A DNA stretch of 13,466 nt, from contig UZAN01040907.1 of the NCBI GenBank assembly GCA_900618425.1, positions 54,249 through 67,714 on the forward strand. Direction: 5' to 3'. Every line of letters begins with the position of its first letter. The stretch's first letter is position 1. Source of the stretch: Echinostoma caproni. Taxonomy: Eukaryota > Platyhelminthes > Trematoda > Plagiorchiida > Echinostomatidae. The notes under the pieces were generated by a model. The model saw nothing but the letters and a program-made list of their open reading frames with translations. It was not told the origin of the DNA and did not search any database. This document shows positions 8,008 through 13,466 of this stretch, piece after piece. A program made the position numbers and the translations under genes.

Positions 8008-8185
8008 ACTCCTCCCCCACACCCCACCCTCTCCTGCCCGGACACACACAAACATTTTCACACAGCAACACCGATCCCCCAGAACTGGGTCACACGACCG
8101 TCGTGATACAACTGCAAACCTCGGAAGCACAGATCTGAGAATGCGATGTGTGACACACACAAACACAGACACGCATACACAAAGT
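8008..8185. repeat. C-rich tract passing into impure CA-rich DNA
   Basis: At 8014-8039 the plus strand has CCCCC, CCCC, CCC and CCC runs with loops of 3, 1 and 7, so the minus strand meets the common G-quadruplex pattern. From about 8040 to 8068 and again 8149-8182 there are impure CA tracts (ACACACACAAAC and similar). The open frames on both strands here come from this low-complexity composition. It probably belongs to the 3' UTR of the Penelope-like remnant. Confidence 0.55.
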
Positions 8186-8559
8186 GAACGATTCCTCACA
8201 GTTTGTTGTTCTCCCCTCAACCACTAAGCTTTTCCCCTCACTTAAACTGTAGTGGCATGATTATGAGTTATTGAAAACAATTATTCGCCTGAAATTGTGT
8301 TCTAAATGCCAGTAAGGGTATATTCCGAAATTTGTCCTATTCAACAATGCCTTAAATGACACTGACAAATATGAGCATCGTCAGGCTTACATTTATTGAG
8401 TTAATTCAGAGTGGAACAACTTATGAATGGTAGTTGAAACGTTCATACTTTTCAGAGGAACACATCTTTACTAAAAGAAACAGAGACAACGGCTTGAAAA
8501 GGAATGTCTGAGAAACTATGCGATAGAAAATGCAAACAGGCACTAAGAAATGGTACACA
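8186..8559. other. no gene recognised; possible PLE 3' flank
   Basis: AT-rich with no coding signal. It may include the tail of the Penelope-like insertion, but I cannot set its 3' boundary from one copy. Confidence 0.4.
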
Positions 8560-8581
8560 ATATATATATATATATATATAT
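8560..8581. repeat. (TA)n microsatellite
   Basis: Eleven TA/AT units in an uninterrupted run, immediately flanked by AT-rich DNA. Confidence 0.95.
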
Positions 8582-8726
8582 TACTGGTAAACTCCGTTAA
8601 TAAAATAAAACATTCCTCAGGTTTGGATCGAAAATAGATAAAATAAAAAGCGAATAATATTCCCGTAGTAAATTCCAACCAGCTCACCTGCAGCTGCGGT
8701 GACAATCAGCATAGAACTGTACTGTC

Positions 8727-8894
8727 TTTTTACTTTCTCTTTTATTTGTTGAATTTACAAGTGTACAGTCAACATTCAGGAAGGGAGCCGCAGCCATACA
8801 AAGGTTACCGAAGAAGACGGGCGGCGGTGGAGCGGTTCGAATCTGGGACTCCCAGGTCACAAGTTGGTGACCTAACCACTTGGCCACCACCGTC
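8727..8894 (-). mobile_element. second tRNA-derived SINE (different family)
   Basis: The minus strand from 8894 to 8823 is tRNA-like: acceptor arms GACGGTG (8888-8894) and CACCGCC (8823-8829) pair at six of seven positions. Box A TGGCCAAGTGG (8876-8886) matches the consensus. The D-arm pairs (GGCC with GGTC). Box B GATTCGAACC (8834-8843) is one base off and lies at normal spacing. The T-stem does not pair and the anticodon stem is poor, so this is not a functional tRNA gene. About 75 nt of unrelated body follows, then an A-rich tail at 8727-8746. The body and tail do not match the SINE family at 914-1413. The tRNA of origin is unclear. I found no convincing target-site duplication. Confidence 0.68.
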
Positions 8895-8899
8895 CAATT

Positions 8900-10193
8900 G
8901 CATGGGCGTACTAACCGGCCTGTGTCACAACGTAGGTCTTAGAACATTTCCAAATAGTTAGTACCATCAATGACGCAACAGGGTCGTCAATCGCAAATCA
9001 TGTCATGACAACTGAACATGTCGTTGACCCACATTTGTCATTCAAGTCGTTATTACGTAATACGAAACCCAGGATCTTTGCATTTAGCAGGGCGATGCTA
9101 ATCAAGTCACGTAACTCGATCTTGTGCTCACAAAAGTTTGTGACACAACCAGTCACAATGCCGTGGAACTGATTTCCCCCACTCAACATTCCCGCTACCC
9201 AGACTATTGTCCTTGGAACCAATGTACTTAACAACACTTACGCGTATAAATGCCAGATTGTTTTACGTTGTAGCGACTGTGTAGATCAAAAGAGATGTTA
9301 CCATCTCGCAGTATTTGTATTCTCTTTGTTCTAACGAATAAACAACTTACTGCCCTATCTGTGGCAATTTGTGATCAGATGGGTAAGTGACTCCTAACAA
9401 TGTGAATGAATATATTTATTGTTGTGCACCATAAACGACTTGATAGCCGCAAAAATTGCAATCTTAGTCATTACTTATTGAATGTGCAATTCTTCTCATC
9501 CCCAATCGCGTCTTACGCAAACAGCATGCTAAATGCACGGAGAGACGAGTGTCTTCGTCGTTTCATATTTTGTGAAATCACCAATTAAATTCATTCCATA
9601 GTAGGATCATATTTGTCGTCATCGCAAAGATCTAACGGTCCTCGTTTTACCGAGTGAAATTTTGGCTGCCAATTTCGGGTCCTCTGTGCAAGACATTCGA
9701 AAGTAAAATAGCCAACTTCCAGAAAATTCATGGAGGATTTGTTGAACTCTATGATCAACGAATATATAGTACACAGAATAACGGGACTCAGAACTGGAAC
9801 GCTAAGATTCACTGTTCAACGAAATGGTGCTGTGCGACTCCATCTACTCGTCAAAGGTATATCCAGAGNACAAATTCCTCTTAAGCAACCCACTTAAGCA
9901 GCCAATGAGATTAATTTTTATTCTTCATCTAATATAGTGCAGCCCATCTTTGCAAGCAGCTAACCACTCTCATATTCGAAGTAGTTTGCAAGGGACTTTA
10001 CCCAGATTTTGAAGTATTCCAAATCTGATTTCTAATTGTGAAAGATTACTGAATAACGACGCTCTTCTGTCCATCATCACGTGAGCAGCAAACAAACTCC
10101 AATTCCAATACAAAAAATCACTCGAGTTCACAACAACCAAAATGAATTTTCCAAAATTTTTCTGCAAATGCGAAGGCTAAACGGTTTGAGCTA
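8900..10193. other. no gene recognised; one ambiguous base
   Basis: No supported gene. The largest open frames (8998-9237 minus, 9591-9812 minus, 9654-9884 plus) overlap each other on opposite strands and show no motif. A single N at 9869 marks an uncertain base. AACAAATTCCTCTT-like sequence follows it and faintly resembles the SINE tail at 1390-1409, but the sequence before it does not align. Confidence 0.4.
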
Positions 10194-10310
10194 TCACTCT
10201 CCGCCAACCGGGCGATCGTCGGGCACCTTGCTGAGATTAGCGGTGTAGTTTGTTGTGAATTGCAATGCAAGCACCTCAGACAAACAACGAACAACCATTA
10301 GATGCGAACT
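10194..10310 (-). pseudogene. probable non-LTR retrotransposon reverse transcriptase fragment
   Basis: The minus-strand chain reads HLMVVRCLSEVLALQF and then TANLSKVPDDRPVG before a TGA. In CR1/Jockey/RTE-type elements the segment just before the first conserved RT block has the form H-P-x-L-L-x-E-L-(A/S)-E-V-L-A, then N-x-S-L-x-x-x-x-V-P-x-D-W-(K/R). LSEVLA, the TANLSK stretch and VPDD match this, while the expected W is R. The following block (P-x-x-K-K-G) is not found, so the fragment is cut there. The assignment is from remembered consensus over about 35 residues and is moderate only. The frame starts with an ATG at 10383-10385, but the first 25 residues show no match. Confidence 0.42.
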
Positions 10311-10456
10311 GGTTCTATCATCAGGGCAGTTTGTCACATCATTTGGGATGAATCTACCGGCGCGATTCATGTTAGACGTTTCCAACTTATCATAAAATTT
10401 ATTAAGCCCTTTGACAAAAACTGAGAATGTTGCTGTTGAGATAGATCTTTCTTTAG

Positions 10457-10687
10457 ATAAATTTTAGAAATACTACTCGATTTGTCCTGTGTACGCGGAT
10501 TGCCGCTGAATTAGAAATAATTGAAAAAGATATCACGAGGAGAGGGAGAGTGGTCATCAATGCCAAGATGATGGATGATGAAAAAATCTTTTGTTGGCAG
10601 AAACAGGGATTTTCACCGATTGATAACAATCGACGTCATATCAACCTCACCATAAGCCTTATCGTGAAAAGACGTGCGGCCATGTGA
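10457..10687 (+). CDS. weak candidate terminal exon, unrecognised
   Basis: A good acceptor, GATCTTTCTTTAG, ends at 10456, and its TAG closes the frame upstream. From there 76 codons are open to a TGA at 10685-10687. The chain is rich in charged residues (AAELEIIEKDITRRGR, AKMMDDEKIFCWQKQ) and looks protein-like, but I recognise no family and its first ATG is 36 codons in. A 76-codon run is ordinary by chance at this composition, so only the acceptor coincidence and the composition support it. It lies on the strand opposite to the better exon candidates. Confidence 0.18.
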   Translation: MNFRNTTRFVLCTRIAAELEIIEKDITRRGRVVINAKMMDDEKIFCWQKQGFSPIDNNRRHINLTISLIVKRRAAM

Positions 10688-11177
10688 ACCTGTATTTGCT
10701 GATTGGATATCTTGGTGTACATCACATGACAATAACCGGGTATGCTCATCCCGATAAAGCAAATTTTGTTTTAAACCCACGTGGAGATGATCAGATCATT
10801 TGGTTAACTCTGAAAAAATAATCAGTACAAGACTTTTCTTGACGTGTACTGGTTAGTTACAATTTTTCCTACTCGTGATCGCATTCCGTGAATTGGTGAT
10901 CACATTGAAACAAAACAAGTGGAAAAACCTGTCTACCGATTGTCATCTTGCACCACACCTACAGCCTTACAGTACTAAAATCTCGTCTATATTCCTGGAG
11001 AAACAAGCTACACACAGATTGTCTGTGTCATTATCGGAATCTCGTTGGAACCATCACTATCAAACACGTTCTTAGTATGTTGTTAGTCCCGGACTCAGAA
11101 TTATCTGAGAAAGCTTGTTGTACAGAAGACATTTCGGTGAGGTTTTGATTATCACGGACAATTTATGACACGCGCAG

Positions 11178-11319
11178 AACATCGTAAACAAACTTAATCC
11201 ACTTCATCTGAACATACAGTTCACCGTTGAAATGAACAAGCAAAAACCTCAAATCCATCATCAACGTGAGTCTAAATCCAGACGGATCAATATCAGGATC
11301 AGTTTATCGTAAGGCAACT
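11178..11319 (+). pseudogene. Penelope-like element reverse transcriptase fragment
   Basis: Two adjacent frames give collinear pieces of the reverse transcriptase C-terminal part. From 11178 the chain is NIVNKLNPLHLNIQFTVEM, which matches the stretch after the catalytic Y-x-D-D box (L-N-x-x-H-P-x-I-x-F-T-x-E). After a one-base frame change near 11268 comes NPDGSISGSVYRKAT, the motif seen as G-x-x-x-x-S-V-Y-R-K-P-T in these proteins. The intervening L-P-F-L-D block is eroded. Upstream, ACGGACAAT at about 11156 may be a mutated remnant of the catalytic box, but a TGA follows, so this is not certain. The reading ends at a TAA after T, where W is expected. It is an inactive relic separate from the copy at 7416-7992, because the domain order along the strand is reversed. 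Confidence 0.65.
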
Positions 11320-12026
11320 TAAACACTTTCGTAATTTTCTAACAATTTTATTAGAACAAGATTTTTATACCTTAATCCACGAAGACTGTCAAATTAGTAC
11401 TATTGGCATGATAGAGAAGCAATACTCTAGCAGAAAGAGGTTATCACTGGGGGCTTGTTTACATGTGTATCACCCCAGAGCTGACAAATGCTGACAAGTG
11501 TTTTACTCGGAAAACGAAAATCTCTTCAGTTGCACACGCTTGTTGATGACGCATTACCATATCGAACGGGAAAGAGAAAGTTGTATGATAATAATATTGC
11601 CAACATAATCAAGATTATCGAGGCAAATGACAACTCCTTGGAAGCCTCTTCGGTACCAACACGGAGACCTTCATTTATGTGACTGTCGTGGTTACACCAA
11701 TAGATACGTTTTCAAATAAAGTTTCGATTATTCTGAAAACCAATGACATCCTCACAGAAATATAGTATTTGCGTGGAGTAGGTGTCATGTGATATTCAGC
11801 CAAATCATCTAGAACACAAACACAAACGATATTGCCTTAATTCAATACACTATGAGATGGCATTAGATGACATGTGAGTCCATCTGTCTTTACACTGTCA
11901 TTTTACAGGTAATACTAACAAATTTCCGCATCAAAGGGTTGGTGGTGGGACTCACACCACAAACAGGCACACGAGGCCCAAGATGAGTCGATTCCGGATT
12001 GGATGACTAAGACGAATCAGACAGCT
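11320..12026. other. no gene recognised
   Basis: A plus-strand frame at 11488-11682 (64 codons from ATG) begins LTSVLLGKRKSLQLH and is mildly protein-like but has no motif or splice support. The rest is AT-rich. The region 11952-12026 may be the 3' continuation of the minus-strand retroelement remnant described next. Confidence 0.4.
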
Positions 12027-12176
12027 ATCATCCGGTCGACCAATCGGAGTGTCAAGGACGCAATCTGATTGGTGTGTCACTCCGTCGTTCTCGTACGCCC
12101 AATTTATCCACCGATGTTTGAATATTGCCTCACGAATGACTGTTGTTCTCCAGTCGTGTTCTCTCTCCCTCGTATC
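12027..12176 (-). pseudogene. probable Penelope-like element C-terminal fragment
   Basis: Inside a 91-codon minus-strand frame (12227-11952) the chain HDWRTTVIREAIFKHRWIN, then ENDG and CVLDTPIGRPDD, resembles the tail after the GIY-YIG domain in some Penelope-like proteins. There an (I/V)-x-E-A-I block is followed by N-R-x-x-G and a Y/L-D-P-L-like end. The matching part is about 50 residues. No GIY-YIG core is seen upstream in this frame, and the C-terminal residues (LILGLVCLFVV) look like read-through into untranslated sequence. The family differs from the remnant at 7416-7992, which ends LHLP. GC content is higher than in the flanks, as expected for retroelement coding DNA. The same motif layout could come from another GIY-YIG retroelement. 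Confidence 0.45.
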
Positions 12177-12388
12177 ATTGTTGGGGGCTAGGTAAGATGT
12201 GCTCATATCGACGTCTAACCAGAACATAACATGGATACAAAAAGTAAAAAGACCAATATAGGATTTACCATTTAAACTGTCATCATTATACTGAAGTTTT
12301 AGAAATGGATAGAAAGTAAACCTACAAAACCGATTCAGTACTCTTTTTCAGTCGAACATTATGCTGAGAGAAAAAAAGCAACACTAAC

Positions 12389-12495
12389 CTGTTCTGTTGG
12401 GGTCTTCAGCGACGAACTCTTTCCTCAGTTCCGCGGAATATGTGGTGATCTTCTTCTTGAGGTCCGTGACCGCGCCCTCTTCGGCCGAGTTTACC
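12389..12495 (-). CDS. internal exon of an unrecognised host protein
   Basis: This is the best host exon in the window. On the minus strand, acceptor TTATCTGTGTCAG (ending at 12496) opens a 107-nt block that closes at the donor ACAG|GTTAGT (GTTAGT at 12383-12388). Only one frame is open right through: one base, 35 codons, one base. The chain starts VNSAEEGAVTDLKKKIT and ends ELRKEFVAEDPNRT, a charged, helix-like stretch. About 25 of 35 codons end in G or C, against AT-rich flanks, which is strong evidence of coding selection. I cannot name the protein. A faint likeness to the lysine-rich helix after the active site of GH18 chitinases is too weak to use. The downstream partner exon must supply two bases to complete a codon beginning with G; the candidate at 6724-6883 does not fit directly. 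Confidence 0.68.
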
Positions 12496-13310
12496 CTGAC
12501 ACAGATAACAACCAATGGTGCTGTTAGGAGGGGATAATTCTATTTACGATACTTGTTCACCATGGGGAAACCAGTTATGATTAGGTGGTTAAAGTTAGAA
12601 CAATTTGAAATGTTTGCCTAAACTCACTGATAGATTGATGACCGTCTAAAATTTTTTGTATAAAAAAGAAAAAGAACAGGTTCCTTTTCGTGAGTGTTTT
12701 TAAAAATTATATTTAAAAATCTGTTTGATGAAGTAGTGTTGAGGTTATTTTCGACTGTTTTCATGTGTATCCCATGTGGATATTCAGGTGCTCTACTGTC
12801 GGTTTTTTGTTACTGAATGTGCTGTATAAAGGAAACGGGTATATTTAAAAGCAGCGAATGGTGCGGCAATTTTCTGAAGGCATTATTCTTTGATGGCTAT
12901 GAAGAAAATTAACCAAATATGTTCTCCAGAGAGTCAGGTGTGTGTGTGTGGGGGGGGGGCAAAAGGGAAAATATTGCTCATGTGAAATCTGGCTCACGAT
13001 GGAATTCATTGTTTAAGCCCTTGATATTTATCGGGTGCATGCAGTTCGTAATGTTCCCACCCACGTGAAGAGTAATGCGACGCTTAAGGTCTTGCTCCGT
13101 ATTTATTAGTTTAGACCGAATAAACGAGATCTAGAGTGATAGTCTTTCAGGGGGTTATCATCACAATTGAAAACACTCCTAAGCATATGATCATTTTCAG
13201 TCTGCTTGGTTGACTGGCGTTTAGTTTTATCCGTTCTATTATGAAACTAATTTGCTGTTCCGTACCTATCCACTTTCCTCCCTAACAGTCTAAGAGGTTA
13301 TTCACTATAC
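12496..13310. other. presumed intron or flank, no gene recognised
   Basis: Apart from the GT/G tract, this AT-rich stretch upstream of the exon (in its minus-strand sense) has no motif I can support. Confidence 0.45.
12938..12959. repeat. (GT)6 followed by a ten-G run
   Basis: GTGTGTGTGTGT (12938-12949) passes directly into ten consecutive G (12950-12959). Such runs are length-unstable and prone to sequencing error. Confidence 0.9.
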
Positions 13311-13414
13311 GGGGGGAGCGGGGTGCTGTGACTGAAACCTGGACAGTGCAAGATTTCTGACTGTGTTCGTCCATTTGGGCGAACGGAAAGGAAGATCGCC
13401 AAGAAGAAGAAGAA
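13311..13414 (+). mobile_element. probable 3' end of a non-LTR retrotransposon
   Basis: A GC-rich block begins with GGGGGGAGCGGGGTGCTG, contains a strong 8-bp hairpin (13365-13384) and ends with GAAGATCGCC followed by AAG repeats (13401-13414). A terminal hairpin followed by a short simple-sequence tail is the usual layout of LINE 3' ends, where the reverse transcriptase starts. The sharp change to AT-rich DNA after 13414 fits an insertion boundary. No coding remnant lies upstream, so the copy would be severely 5'-truncated. The 5' limit is a guess from base composition. Confidence 0.42.
13365..13384 (+). repeat. hairpin GTTCGTCC-ATTT-GGGCGAAC
   Basis: Eight pairs including one G-T wobble, closing a four-base ATTT loop. 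It lies 16 nt before the AAG tail, in the position expected for an RT-recognised LINE 3' stem-loop. Confidence 0.65.
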
Positions 13415-13466
13415 CACATTTCTCCGATTGTCCGCTGTCTCCTATATAAAAATTGATTGCCAGGTA

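Noticed and set aside
7860..8220. Overlapping open frames on both strands
   Set aside because: They arise from the PLE remnant in other frames and from C-rich and CA-rich low-complexity DNA.
8823..8894. Functional tRNA gene on the minus strand
   Set aside because: The T-stem does not pair and the anticodon stem has only about three pairs; the attached body and A-rich tail fit a SINE.
8998..9237. 79-codon minus-strand ORF
   Set aside because: No motif or splice support; frames of this length are expected by chance here.
9820..9890. Possible further copy of the first SINE tail next to the N at 9869
   Set aside because: Only about 13 bases match and the preceding body does not align.
1..13466. 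CRISPR array, bacterial operon, phage or plasmid content
   Set aside because: No regularly spaced repeats, ribosome-binding sites or packed genes; splice sites, SINEs and PLE relics point to a eukaryotic genome.

Overview
This looks like a piece of a eukaryotic, most likely metazoan, nuclear genome. There is no operon-like packing and no long intact gene. Base composition is AT-rich. The recognisable content is one convincing internal exon with GT/AG splice borders, tRNA-derived SINE copies with pol III box A/B motifs, and decayed Penelope-like (PLE) and non-LTR retrotransposon pieces. The mix of GIY-YIG PLE remnants, tRNA-SINEs and an AAG-tailed LINE-like end, with exons kilobases apart, would fit an invertebrate such as a flatworm (trematode). 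That taxonomic guess is inference, not proof.

Layout. 1-900: no recognisable feature. 914-1413: two copies of one tRNA-derived SINE family in opposite orientation, with an extra inverted copy of the 3' tail. 1909-2325 (-) and 3062-3250 (+): open frames that may be exons but are close to chance expectation. 4137-4259: a 123-nt imperfect foldback. 5456-6883 (-): a cluster of exon-like segments; 6724-6883 and 5772-5996 are phase-compatible and are followed by AATAAA. 6887-7113: a 13-bp direct repeat flanking 201 bp. 7416-7992 (+): degenerate C-terminal part of a Penelope-like element, followed by a 14-bp palindrome, a C-rich G4-capable tract and CA-rich DNA. 8560-8581: (TA)n. 8727-8894 (-): a second, unrelated tRNA-derived SINE. 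10194-10310 (-): probable non-LTR reverse transcriptase fragment. 11178-11319 (+): second PLE fragment, from the reverse transcriptase. 12027-12176 (-): third PLE-like fragment. 12389-12495 (-): the best host exon. 13311-13414 (+): probable 3' end of a non-LTR element with hairpin and AAG tail.

Interpretation. Most of the window reads as intronic or intergenic DNA filled with old transposable-element debris. All host-gene candidates of any quality (12389-12495, 6724-6883, 5772-5996) lie on the minus strand, so they could belong to one long-intron gene. However, the phase of the first does not join directly to the second, so at least one further exon, or separate genes, would be needed. I see no CRISPR array, no rRNA, no intact tRNA gene and no complete novel system. 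The most unusual items are the inverted SINE cluster, the foldback, and the structured sequence just after the PLE stop codon.
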